Below are positions 9,481-20,311 of a DNA stretch of 41,360 bases, one piece after another. The notes beneath the pieces are model-generated. The model was not told the origin of the DNA. It worked only from the letters and a program-made list of their open reading frames with translations, and did no database searches. A program made the translations under genes and the position numbers. The stretch is from Phycisphaerales bacterium (lineage in GTDB: Bacteria > Planctomycetota > Phycisphaerae > Phycisphaerales > UBA1924). The first letter of the stretch is position 1, and the number at the start of each line of letters is the position of its first letter. Where the stretch lies: positions 1-41,360 of the forward strand of contig JACVCK010000002.1 of the NCBI GenBank assembly GCA_016742055.1, in the 5' to 3' direction.

Positions 9481-12400
9481 TCAGGAAACCCCCGCTCGCT
9501 CGCGTTGACGGCGACCATCGGCGGGGACGGAGGCCGCCACGGGCTTGGGGCCGCTGCGGTCCGCTTCCTTCGCGGCGTCGGTGATGCGCTCGAACGCGCC
9601 GGGGTCCCAGTCCTGACGGAGGATCTTGGCGATCAGCAGCCGGAAGTCGATCGCCATGCTCATGAGCATCGGGCAGAGCACGAGCGTGAAGACGGTCGAG
9701 AAGATGAGCCCCGAGAGCACGACCGATCCCAGGCCCCGATAGAGTTCCGAGCCGGCGCCGGGCGCCACCACGAGCGGCGCCATGCCCAGGACGGAGGTCA
9801 TGGTGGTCATGAGGATGGGCCGGAGGCGGGTTCGGGCGGACTCGACGATGGCTTTGCGGGGCGGCATGCGCTCGACGATGTCCTGCTCGGACTCGCCAAA
9901 GCCGCGCATGAAGTTCAGCGCCTGCGCCACCAGCAGGATCGCGTTGTTCACCACCACGCCGATGAGGATCACGAACCCGAGCATCGTCAGAGTGTCCAAC
10001 TGCTGCGTGGGGTCGAACCAGTGGACGATGCGCAGCCCCGCCATGCCCCCCACCATCGCCAGCGGCACGCTGATCAGGATCACCAGGGGGTAGATGAAAC
10101 TCTCGAACAGCGCGCACATCAGGAGGTAACAGCACAGCAGCGCCAGGAACAGGCGGCTGGTGAGCAGCGCCTTGACTGTGCCGACGAATCCGCCCGACCA
10201 GTCGCCGAGCATCGCGCGTCGGACCTGCGTGAGTTTGTCCGCGGCGCCGGCGAGGTTGGTCTGGATGTCCGGCGCGATGACCCCCGCGGCGCGGAAGGGC
10301 TCGATCATGTCGTTCCGCACCGCGTTCATGGCGGATTCCAGCGGGACGCCCACCGGCGCAGCGATCGTCAGCGTCACGCTGCGCCGGCCCTCGATGCGGT
10401 TGATCTGCTGGGGCGAATCGACGCGCCGGACCTCCGCGATGGAGCCGACGTTGACGGCGCCGGAGGCGGGCGTAGGGATCGGAACGGCCTCGAGTTGGCC
10501 CAGGCCCAGTTCCGGCGCCTGGTAGTCGGCCTGGCGCCGATCGATGACGCGGATGTCGATGTTCTCGCCGCCGAAGCGGTAGTCGTCGATGATCGCGCCG
10601 TCGCCCATGACGCGGATGGCGGTGGCGATGTCCGCGACGGTGACCCCGGCCATGGCGGCGCGGAACGGATCCACCTTGAGTTGGACCTCCTGCGCCGCGA
10701 TGTTGAAGTTGCCCGGGTCGGGGCGCACCGAGTCGAACACGCCCTGGCCGGCGAGTTCGAAGCCCTTGCCCATGAGCGCGCCCGCGGCGCTGCGCACGGC
10801 GGCAAGGTCGTCGCCGGAGATCTCGAGGTCGATCGAGTTGCTGCTGCCGAAGCCGCCGGTCTGAAAGAGGGGCGTCTGGAAAGGGATGGCCCACACGCCC
10901 GGAAGCGCCGCGGGGGATGCGGCGGTCTGCAGGAGCGGGACGAGCGGTCGGACGACGGTCTCGATCTGGCTTGTGGCGCCCATGAACATGCCGCCGCCGA
11001 AGGAGACGAAGAAGAAGTTCTCGATGGGCGGCGGGCGGACCTGCGTGACGGCGCCGGTGGCGTAGTCGAAGGAGTTGACCATGGGGAGCGCGTCGGCCTC
11101 GGGCGTGCCGGCGCGTGCCTCCCAGTAGGGCTGGAGGGTGGACTCGATGCGCTTGCCCAGGTCGATCTGCGTGTCGAGGTTGTAGCCGGGCGGCGGGATG
11201 AGGAACCCGAAGACCAGGTTGCGGTTGCCCGCGGGGAGGTAGGTGGCCGGTGGAGCGAGGACGGCGATGCCCACGAGCGCCGCGATCCCCACGACGCCGA
11301 CCACCGCGAGGCGGATGGCCCATGAGCCCAGGGCGAAGTGCAGCGCGGATGCGAAGAGGTCGCGGAGCCGCGAGAAGAAGGCCACGAGGCGCGTCGCCGG
11401 GCCGCGCCGCGTCCGGCGCGCCGGCGCTTCAAAGCCCTTTCGGAACAGCCGCGCCGCGAAGGGGGGGATGATGATGACGGCGGCGCCGAGCGAGAGCAGC
11501 ACGGCGGCGCAGATCGCCAGGGCGATGTCGCGGAAGAGTTGGCCGACTTCCTCCTGGATGGTGAGGATCGGGATGAAGACGACGACCGTGGTGAGCGTGG
11601 AGACGGCGATGGCGACCCAGACCTCGCCCGCGCCGTTGAGCGCCGCGCGGAGCGCGGGCTCGCCCAGTTGCCGCCGCCGGTAGATGTTCTCAAGGACGAC
11701 GATGGCGTTGTCCACCACCATGCCCACGGCGAACGCCATGCCGGCCAGCGAGATGACGTTGATGTTGCGCCCGAAGGCGGGCAGGACGATGAAGGAGCCG
11801 ATGATGGAGACGGGGATGGTCGCGGCGACGATGAACGTCGCGCGGACCGACCTTAAGAACACCAGGAGGCACGCGATGGCAAGCGCGCCGCCGACGAAGA
11901 TGTTGGACGTGACCAGGTCCAGGGCGTTGTAAATGTAGATGGTCTGGTCGTAGACCATGTCCAGGTGCATCGGCGCGGAGTGGCCGAGCCGGCGAGACTC
12001 CTGATCGAGCATGCCGCCGGGGGCGTTGAGTTCGGCGATCTGGGCCTTGAGGCCCTGCATGACCTGCAGGACGTTGGAGCCGACCTCGCGCTGGGCGTTG
12101 ATCGCGAGCACGGTGGCGCCCTTGGAGCGGACCACGCTCTGGGCCTCGGCGAAGGTCAGTTCGACCTCGGCGATGTCGCGCACGCGGACGGGCGCGCCCT
12201 GGGCGTCGACCGTGACGACGGTGTCGCCGACCAGTCGCGGGTCGTCGAACTTGCCGACCACGCGCAGGCGGATGTCGCGCTTGCCCTCGGGCACCTGGCC
12301 GCCGGAGGCGTCCACGTTCTCGGCCCGCAGGGCGCCGATGAGTTGCCCGTAGGTCACCCCGCGGGCGCTCATCGCGCCCGAGTCCACGCGGACCTGCACC

Positions 12401-12954
12401 TCGCGCTCGCGTCCGCCCAGGATGTTGACGCGGCTGACGCCGGGCACACGCTCGAGGAAGGGCTGGACGCGGTCCTTGTAGAAGTCGTAGGAGTCGCGGA
12501 CGTCGTAGGAGTCGTCCGGGCAGCGGACGATGATCCATGCGATGTAGTCGCGGCTGGCGAAGTCGCCGGCCTCCACGACGGGCTCGTCCACGTTCTCGGG
12601 ATAGTCGGGCACCTCGCGGAGTTTGTCGGAGACCTCGCGGAGGGCCTCGTTCTTGTCGGCGCCGACCTTGAACTCCAGGCGGATCACGCCCTCGTTCTGG
12701 CGCGCGATCGAACTCATCTTGACGAGGTTCGCCACGCCCCGGAGTTTCTCCTCCTGTTCGATGAGGATCTCCGACTCGACCTCGGCGGGGCTGGCCCCGT
12801 CCCAGAACGTGGTGACGGAGACGAACGTCGGCTCGATCTCGGGCGTGAGTTGCACGGGGGCCGATGCGAGCGACATCAGGCCCGCCAGCACGAGCAGCAC
12901 GGCGATCACGACCACGGCGACGGGGCGCTCGACGGCGAAGCGGACGGGGTTCAC
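9481..12954 (-). CDS. RND (HAE1/AcrB-like) efflux transporter permease
   Basis: 1157 aa; MNPVRFAVERPVAVVVIAVLLVLAGLMSL, GMAFAVGMVVDNAIVVLENIYRR, MLGFVILIGVVVNNAILLV. Confidence 0.96.
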   Translation of the reverse strand: MNPVRFAVERPVAVVVIAVLLVLAGLMSLASAPVQLTPEIEPTFVSVTTFWDGASPAEVESEILIEQEEKLRGVANLVKMSSIARQNEGVIRLEFKVGADKNEALREVSDKLREVPDYPENVDEPVVEAGDFASRDYIAWIIVRCPDDSYDVRDSYDFYKDRVQPFLERVPGVSRVNILGGREREVQVRVDSGAMSARGVTYGQLIGALRAENVDASGGQVPEGKRDIRLRVVGKFDDPRLVGDTVVTVDAQGAPVRVRDIAEVELTFAEAQSVVRSKGATVLAINAQREVGSNVLQVMQGLKAQIAELNAPGGMLDQESRRLGHSAPMHLDMVYDQTIYIYNALDLVTSNIFVGGALAIACLLVFLRSVRATFIVAATIPVSIIGSFIVLPAFGRNINVISLAGMAFAVGMVVDNAIVVLENIYRRRQLGEPALRAALNGAGEVWVAIAVSTLTTVVVFIPILTIQEEVGQLFRDIALAICAAVLLSLGAAVIIIPPFAARLFRKGFEAPARRTRRGPATRLVAFFSRLRDLFASALHFALGSWAIRLAVVGVVGIAALVGIAVLAPPATYLPAGNRNLVFGFLIPPPGYNLDTQIDLGKRIESTLQPYWEARAGTPEADALPMVNSFDYATGAVTQVRPPPIENFFFVSFGGGMFMGATSQIETVVRPLVPLLQTAASPAALPGVWAIPFQTPLFQTGGFGSSNSIDLEISGDDLAAVRSAAGALMGKGFELAGQGVFDSVRPDPGNFNIAAQEVQLKVDPFRAAMAGVTVADIATAIRVMGDGAIIDDYRFGGENIDIRVIDRRQADYQAPELGLGQLEAVPIPTPASGAVNVGSIAEVRRVDSPQQINRIEGRRSVTLTIAAPVGVPLESAMNAVRNDMIEPFRAAGVIAPDIQTNLAGAADKLTQVRRAMLGDWSGGFVGTVKALLTSRLFLALLCCYLLMCALFESFIYPLVILISVPLAMVGGMAGLRIVHWFDPTQQLDTLTMLGFVILIGVVVNNAILLVAQALNFMRGFGESEQDIVERMPPRKAIVESARTRLRPILMTTMTSVLGMAPLVVAPGAGSELYRGLGSVVLSGLIFSTVFTLVLCPMLMSMAIDFRLLIAKILRQDWDPGAFERITDAAKEADRSGPKPVAASVPADGRRQRERAGVS

Positions 12955-14180
12955 GGGCGCGCGCCCCCTGCGCGCGGCTCGTCGGCGCCACCGGCCCCTT
13001 CAGCCGGCGGCGAGGCCAGTTCGCTCGCGTTGCTCACCAGCAGCGGCTGGCCGGGGAAGAGGATCCGCTCGTTGCCCTCGACGGCCACGATCGCGCCCGG
13101 AAACAGCGGCCCGCTGATCACGCGGACCGCCGTCTGGGCGTTGAGGATGGTGAACGGCTGCACGCGCGCGGGGATGGCCGCCTCCTTGCCGGGCTCGCCG
13201 GTGACGGTGTAGACGAACCAGCCGGCGTCGTCGCGGAGCATGGCGTCGGAGGGCACCATGAGCGCGGGGGCGGATTCACCCGTGGGCACGCTGGCGTCCA
13301 CGCTCATGCCCGGCAGCAGGCGACGCTGGGGGTTTTCAAGTCGCAGGCGCACGGGGAAGGTCCGCGACGTTTCGCTCCCCAAGGGCACGATGTCCACGTC
13401 GGAGGAGCGGAACAGTTCATTCAGGGCCCGCGCCGTCACCAGCACCGAGGCGCCCGGGGCGCGCAGCGGGTGGATGAAGCGCTCGGGCACGTCGATCCAG
13501 ACCTCGATGGGGTCGATCTGCGAGAGTTCGACGATCGAATCGCCCCGGTCGGCCCACTGGCCGGCCTCGAGCCCGCGCGAGAGCACGAGGCCGTCGAACG
13601 GCGCCTCGATCGTCATGTCTTCGAGGCGCTGGCGCAGGAGCGCCAGGCCCGCCTCGGCGCGCTGGACCTCGGCGGCGGCCTGATCGCGCCGCGCGCGGGC
13701 GGCGTTGGCCGCGGTGCGGGCGTCCAGCAGTTCGTTCTCCGACGCGCTCTGACGCTCGCGGAGGTCCGAGAGCCGCACGAGGTCGCGCTCGGCGCGTTCG
13801 ATGAGCGCGTCGCGCTCGGCGAGCAGCGCGCGGGCGGCGCCGAGCGCCGCCTCGCCCGCCTGCACCTCGGCCCGGAGGATGGCGTCGTCCAGACGCGCGA
13901 CGACCTGGCCCTCGATGACGGCGTCGCCCTCGCGGACGTCGATGCTGACGACGCGTCCGGGCTCACGGGCGGCGAGGGCCGATGTGCGCCACGCGCGGAC
14001 GCGCCCGGTGGTCTCGGCGCGCGGATCGATCGTCTGCATGACCGCCCGCGCCGCGCGCACGTTGGCCGGCGGCGGGCCGCCGCCCTGACGCGCGAGGGCG
14101 TGCGAGCAGAGGATCGCGCCGGCGATCGCGGGGAGGATGCGGGCGGCGCGGCACGTCTGGAGGGAAGGTGTCCCGAGCAT
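12951..14180 (-). CDS. RND efflux periplasmic adaptor (membrane fusion protein)
   Basis: 409 aa; GRVVSIDVREGDAVIEGQVVARLDD lipoyl half-motif, long coiled coil, IEAPFDGLVLSRGLEAGQWADRGDSIVELSQI; 4-nt overlap with the pump gene. Confidence 0.93.
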   Translation of the reverse strand: MLGTPSLQTCRAARILPAIAGAILCSHALARQGGGPPPANVRAARAVMQTIDPRAETTGRVRAWRTSALAAREPGRVVSIDVREGDAVIEGQVVARLDDAILRAEVQAGEAALGAARALLAERDALIERAERDLVRLSDLRERQSASENELLDARTAANAARARRDQAAAEVQRAEAGLALLRQRLEDMTIEAPFDGLVLSRGLEAGQWADRGDSIVELSQIDPIEVWIDVPERFIHPLRAPGASVLVTARALNELFRSSDVDIVPLGSETSRTFPVRLRLENPQRRLLPGMSVDASVPTGESAPALMVPSDAMLRDDAGWFVYTVTGEPGKEAAIPARVQPFTILNAQTAVRVISGPLFPGAIVAVEGNERILFPGQPLLVSNASELASPPAEGAGGADEPRAGGARP

Positions 14181-14197
14181 GGAGCCCGAACGATAGG

Positions 14198-14232
14198 CGA
14201 CCGCCCCGGCCGGTCAATGGTCGGGGCGGTCG
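14198..14232. other. 11-bp stem hairpin between clpX and the RND adaptor gene, no T-run
   Basis: cgaccgccccg (14198-14208) pairs with cggggcggtcg (14222-14232), 13-nt loop. Confidence 0.6.
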
Positions 14233-14256
14233 TTGAACATCTGGATGTCGGTGTCG

Positions 14257-15588
<1,332 letters not shown>

Positions 15589-15647
15589 GAGGTCCTCTAA
15601 GACGCCGAAACACAAGCGCACGCGTGAGGGTCACGCAGCCATGGAGT

Positions 15648-16106
15648 CTATCGGTCGGGTCCGCCGCTTTCCTCACCCCCAGGCGGGGCGGGGCGCGGTT
15701 TTCTCTCCGGTAGCCGGTTCGCGGGCGGAGCGCGGCCGGTTCCTCCTCGATCATCTTCGGACAATCCGCCGGGCCGACTGAAGGGAGTGTGCGAACCGCG
15801 CGCGCCGGAATCCAGCGTCCCGCCACGGGTTACACGATTTTCCAGCGACGCCTGCGCCGCGCGGATCGCCACCTCCCGCGCCCGCTCGAACTCCTCGGGC
15901 GAGATGACCCCCCTTTGGGCCAGGTCGCGCAGTTCGGCCAGCGTCAGGCCCCCCGACGACATCCCCCCACCTGAGCCCACCATCCAACGGCGCAGCGCCA
16001 TCAGCCCCAGAACCAAGCCGGCGCTCATCGCGATCAGGACCGCCGCCCAGAACGCGGCCTGCAGCACGGGGCTCACGGCGAGCATGGGCGCGGGGAATCC
16101 CTTCAC
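15648..16106 (-). CDS. Small membrane protein with SHOCT-like motif
   Basis: N-terminal TM helix; LTLAELRDLAQRGVISPEEFERAREVAIRAA resembles short C-terminal oligomerisation motifs. Confidence 0.6.
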   Translation of the reverse strand: MKGFPAPMLAVSPVLQAAFWAAVLIAMSAGLVLGLMALRRWMVGSGGGMSSGGLTLAELRDLAQRGVISPEEFERAREVAIRAAQASLENRVTRGGTLDSGARGSHTPFSRPGGLSEDDRGGTGRAPPANRLPERKPRPAPPGGEESGGPDR

Positions 16107-16155
16107 GCCGAACGTTAGGCCGCTGTGCGAGGCCGTCCGGGCGCCTCCAACACGA

Positions 16156-17532
16156 TTAGAACTTCTCGGCCTCCGCGCCCGTGACTTCGGTCACGGAGGC
16201 CTTGGAGATCAGCGCGTCGACCGCCTTGTGCTCGCGGATCTGCTGCACGAGCGAGCCGACCTGCCCGCGGCGGATCAACTCCGTCCGCAGGTTCTCGGGC
16301 TTCTCGCCCCGCTCGAACGCCAACTGCGCGATCCGCTGGTTGACCTCCGCCTCGCTGACCTTCACATCCAGGTCGTCGGCGACCTTGTTGAGAATGAAGA
16401 ACAGTTTCAGTTCGCGCCGGCCGACCTCGGCGGACGCCGAACGGAGTTCGGCCATCTGCTCCTCGACCTGGATCGGGTTCACGCCGCGGTACATCAGTTC
16501 CATCCGCCGGCGCTCGAGCGCCCGGGCCGCCTGGCGCTCGCTGAGGCGCTCGGGCAGGGGCATCTCGGTCTTTTCCAGGAGGTGCTCGGCCAACTGGCGG
16601 CGCATGGCCGACTGCTGCTGCACGACGAGCCGCTGGCCCAGGCGAGTCTTGAGGGCGTCGCGCAGGCGCTGCTCGTCGGGGATGCCCAGGCGCTGGACGA
16701 TGGACTCGATCGGCGCGGGTTTGATGCGGTCCACGCGGTGGACCTTGAAGGAGATGGTGATGGGCTCGCCGCGGATCCGCGCCGTTTCGTGCTGCTCGGG
16801 GCCCTTGGCCTTGACGACCAGTTCGTCGTCGGGCTTTGGCAGGCCGATCTGCTTGGCGAAATCGTCCACCATGACGCCGAGGACCGCGCCCTTGCCGCCC
16901 TTGTCCTTGGGCGGGATCTGGATCACGGCGCCGTCGATGTCGAGGACCACGCCCCCGTCCTTGTCCCTGATGACGCCGTGCCCGGTGCAGTAATCGCCGG
17001 GCTCGGCCTTCTCGCGGGGCTCCAGTTCGCCCTCCATGAGGCCGAGGCGGTCGATCTCCTCCTGCACCATGTCGTCGCTGACCTCGCGGACGGGCTTCTT
17101 CACCGGGATGCCATCGATCGAGGGGAGTTTGAAGTCAGGCGCGACTTCGACCTCCAAAGAGAAAGCGATGGGCTTGTTGGGCTCGATCTCCGCATTGGCC
17201 AGGTCCTCGCCGCCCTCGGGATCGCCGAGCACGCGGAGTTTGTGCTGCTCCACCGCTTTTGTGTAAGCCATAGAGACGAGGCGGTTTCGGACTTCCTCCC
17301 GCGCCGCCTTGCCGTAGGCGCGCTCCACCAGTTTGCGGGGCGCCTTGCCCGGGCGGAAACCCGGAAGCGCCGCCGATGTGACGACCGAGTCGAACGCCGT
17401 GGACAGTTCGGACGCGACCGCCGCGGCCGGAACCTCGATCGTGAGTTTCTTGCGGCAGGGTCCGATATCCGAGACCTGCACGGAGGGTTCGGCGACGGTC
17501 TTGGAGGCGGGCGCTTTGGTGGAAGTGGCCAT
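16156..17532 (-). CDS. tig: Trigger factor
   Basis: FDSVVTSAALPGFRPGKAPRKLVERAYGKAAREEVRNRLV ribosome-binding region, PPIase-like middle, C-terminal chaperone region; start ATG at 17532 (MATSTKAPASK). Confidence 0.93.
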   Translation of the reverse strand: MATSTKAPASKTVAEPSVQVSDIGPCRKKLTIEVPAAAVASELSTAFDSVVTSAALPGFRPGKAPRKLVERAYGKAAREEVRNRLVSMAYTKAVEQHKLRVLGDPEGGEDLANAEIEPNKPIAFSLEVEVAPDFKLPSIDGIPVKKPVREVSDDMVQEEIDRLGLMEGELEPREKAEPGDYCTGHGVIRDKDGGVVLDIDGAVIQIPPKDKGGKGAVLGVMVDDFAKQIGLPKPDDELVVKAKGPEQHETARIRGEPITISFKVHRVDRIKPAPIESIVQRLGIPDEQRLRDALKTRLGQRLVVQQQSAMRRQLAEHLLEKTEMPLPERLSERQAARALERRRMELMYRGVNPIQVEEQMAELRSASAEVGRRELKLFFILNKVADDLDVKVSEAEVNQRIAQLAFERGEKPENLRTELIRRGQVGSLVQQIREHKAVDALISKASVTEVTGAEAEKF

Positions 17533-17833
17533 GGTGTGGTTTTCGGTCCGGGAGGTTGGAGTGATCGGGGGAGATCGTCCGGCGACCCGATGGGCCGCCG
17601 AAAGGGTCCAGAGAATACCGCCGTCATACGGGGGGCGTCCATCGCCCTGAACGAGGAAGCGGGGCCCTCTTTCGGTCGATGGAGCCAACAAATCCTCCAA
17701 ATTCACCCTTCCCACCCCGAGGATTTAGGGTTAGTCTGAAAAGTGGAACATTCTGTCGGACGCCGCAGACGAGGGTCATGGAGCCCCCGGGCCTGTTCGT
17801 CCGTACACCCTCTGGAAAGGGAGATCCCGCTTC

Positions 17834-20203
17834 ATGCACCAGCCCCGCCCCCTGTCCGTCGCCCCCTCCGCCCTGCGGCTCCTGGCTCTCGCCGGAGTCG
17901 CCTGCTCGGCATTGGCAGCCCCTGTTGACCTGACCCCCAACCTCAACGCCCTGCGCGCGTTCGAGGACGTCGCCGGCCCGGCCGGCCCGGCCGACGCCAC
18001 GGCGCTGTTCCTCCGCGCCGGCGTCGTGCAGACCGACATCAGCCCGGCGCGCCTGAGCAGCCTGCTGATGCTTGAGCCCGAGCGCGACCAGAGCGCCGGA
18101 CGCATGGTGATCCAGTTGGACGGGCCGATGACGGCCGAGCGGCGCGCCGCGCTGGAGAACGCGGGCGTGAGCATCGGCGACTACCTGCCGGTGAACGCGT
18201 TCATCGTGACGCTCAACCCCCGCGCCGGCGCCGGCGCGCTCGACGCGCTGCACTTCGTCCGCTTCGCGTCGCCGTTCCAGGCGTCGTGGAAGATCGACCC
18301 CGAGATCGGCACGTTCCCGATGCACAAGCCCGAGCGGGTGGCGATCGCGGCCGAGGGCAAGGTCCTGGTGACGGCGTACCTCTTCAATGGCGAGGCCGCG
18401 GGCCCCGCGCTGGACGCCATCCGCGCCATCGACGGCGTGCAGGCCGAGGCGATCGGCGAACTGGGCGGCAACGAGACGATCAGCGTGGTGGCGCCGATGG
18501 GCGCAATCCAGCAGATCGCCGAGATCGGCGCCGTGCAGTTCATCGAGGAGGCGCCCGAGGTGTTCGAGCGCAACAACACGGTGCGCGCGATCGTGCAGAG
18601 CGGCACGACGACCCTCACCCCCCTCTACAACAACGGCCTGACCGGCGTGGGCCAGATCGTCGGCCACATCGACAGCGCCATCCAGCGCCTGCACTGCTCC
18701 TTCGCCGACGCGACCGTGGGCAACGTGCCCGGCCCCGCCCACCGCAAGATTCTGGCGTACAACCAGGCCTTCGGCGCCGCGAGCCACGGCAGCCACACCG
18801 CCGGCACCATCGCCGGCGACGGCGGTTCGTTCAGCGACACGCGGGGCGTGGCGTACGACGCGAAGATCGTGCACCACGGCATCCCGAGCGACTCGTCCAC
18901 GGGCACGACGTTCAAGTCTCGCCTGGACCTGCATCACAGCCAGGGCGCCCGCGTCCACACCAACTCCTGGGGCGCGGACGGCACGACGCAGTACAACGGC
19001 TGGACGCGCGCGACGGACCTGTTCTCCCGTGAGAAGGAGGACTCGATGGTCGCCTTCGCGATTACGAACCAGTCGCAACTCTTCACCCCCGAGAACGCCA
19101 AGAACGGCCTGGCCGTCGGCGCGTCGCAGGACAACGCCAACATCAACTCCTTCTGCTCCGGCGGCACCGGCCCGACCTCGGACGGGCGCTTCAAGCCCGA
19201 GATCTACAGCCCCGGCTGCTCCATCACCTCCGCCACCACCAGCACCTCGTGCACGGTGACCTCGAGCACCGGCACCTCGATGGCGTGCCCGTCCGTCACC
19301 GGCACGGCTTCCCTCGTGCGGCAGTACTACACCGACGGCTACTACCCCACCGGCGTCGCGGGCGCCAACCCCTCGATCAATCCCTCCGGCGCGCTGATCC
19401 GCGCGACGATCCTCAACGCCGGTCAGGACATGACCGCCGTCTCCGCCGCGTCCACCATCGGCGGCGCGGGCACGGTCGCCTATCCCAACAACCGCGAGGG
19501 ATGGGGCCGCCTGGTCGCCGACGCCTCGCTGGCCTTCCCCAGCGACGCCCGACGCATGGTCGTCCGCGACTTCTGGAGCGGCCAGGCCGGCAGCCCGGCC
19601 GCCGGCTCGCTGACCACCGGACAGGTCTACGAACTGGAGTTCGATGTGAACTCCTCCGCGCAGCAACTCCGCGTCACGATGACCTTCACGGACTTGGCGG
19701 CGTCGATCGGCGCCTCCTTCGCCCCCATCAACAACATCGACCTTGAGGTCGTCACCCCCTCCGGCGCCGTCTATCTCGGCAACCGCTTCACCGGCGGCGT
19801 GTCGATCACCGGCGGGCCGGCGGACGCCATCAACTCCACCGAGCAGGTGCACCTCAACAACCCCGAGGTCGGCACGTGGAAAGCCCGCGTCAAGGGCACG
19901 GCCGTGAACCAGCAGACGCAGGGCTTCGCCCTCGTCATCACCGGCGACGTGGACGACCAGATCACCGTCCCCTGCCCCGGCGACTTTGACGGCGACCTCG
20001 CCGTCGGCTTCTCCGACCTCAACATCCTCCTGGGCAACTACAACCAGACCGGCGCCAACCTCCCCGGCGACCTCGACATGGACGGCGACGTGGACTTCGC
20101 CGACCTCAACGCCTTCCTCGCCCTCTACAACCTGCCCTGCGGCGGCGCCGCCCGAGCGGCCCGCGTCAGCACGGTCAACGGCCTGGATCGCCTCGGCCAC
20201 TGA
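17834..20203 (+). CDS. Secreted subtilisin-like (S8) serine protease with C-terminal dockerin-like domain
   Basis: Signal peptide MHQPRPLSVAPSALRLLALAGVACSALA; triad contexts VGHIDSAI, SHGSHTAGTIAG, GTSMACPSVTG; C-terminus PCPGDFDGDLAVGFSDLNILL...PGDLDMDGDVDFADLNAFLALYN. Confidence 0.93.
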   Translation: MHQPRPLSVAPSALRLLALAGVACSALAAPVDLTPNLNALRAFEDVAGPAGPADATALFLRAGVVQTDISPARLSSLLMLEPERDQSAGRMVIQLDGPMTAERRAALENAGVSIGDYLPVNAFIVTLNPRAGAGALDALHFVRFASPFQASWKIDPEIGTFPMHKPERVAIAAEGKVLVTAYLFNGEAAGPALDAIRAIDGVQAEAIGELGGNETISVVAPMGAIQQIAEIGAVQFIEEAPEVFERNNTVRAIVQSGTTTLTPLYNNGLTGVGQIVGHIDSAIQRLHCSFADATVGNVPGPAHRKILAYNQAFGAASHGSHTAGTIAGDGGSFSDTRGVAYDAKIVHHGIPSDSSTGTTFKSRLDLHHSQGARVHTNSWGADGTTQYNGWTRATDLFSREKEDSMVAFAITNQSQLFTPENAKNGLAVGASQDNANINSFCSGGTGPTSDGRFKPEIYSPGCSITSATTSTSCTVTSSTGTSMACPSVTGTASLVRQYYTDGYYPTGVAGANPSINPSGALIRATILNAGQDMTAVSAASTIGGAGTVAYPNNREGWGRLVADASLAFPSDARRMVVRDFWSGQAGSPAAGSLTTGQVYELEFDVNSSAQQLRVTMTFTDLAASIGASFAPINNIDLEVVTPSGAVYLGNRFTGGVSITGGPADAINSTEQVHLNNPEVGTWKARVKGTAVNQQTQGFALVITGDVDDQITVPCPGDFDGDLAVGFSDLNILLGNYNQTGANLPGDLDMDGDVDFADLNAFLALYNLPCGGAARAARVSTVNGLDRLGH

Positions 20204-20232
20204 TCACGCGACGACCTGACCCCCAACAGCAC

Positions 20233-20268
20233 AGCGCCCCGGCGGTTCGCCGGGGCGCTTTTCTTTTT
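20233..20268 (+). terminator. Rho-independent terminator after the subtilase gene
   Basis: Perfect 12-bp stem agcgccccggcg/cgccggggcgct, GTT loop, then ttttcttttt. Confidence 0.92.
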
Positions 20269-20311
20269 GATCGTGTTGGCCCGCTTCTGATGGGCCGTAC
20301 GCTCGAGCCGC

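Noticed and set aside
15787-17739. 650-aa plus-strand ORF opposite tig
   Set aside because: Shadow ORF; trigger factor is clear on the other strand.
17624-20200. 858-aa minus-strand ORF opposite the subtilase gene
   Set aside because: Antisense shadow ORF in high-GC DNA: V/G/A/R/D-rich without domain motifs; the plus strand encodes a protease with signal peptide, catalytic triad and dockerin.
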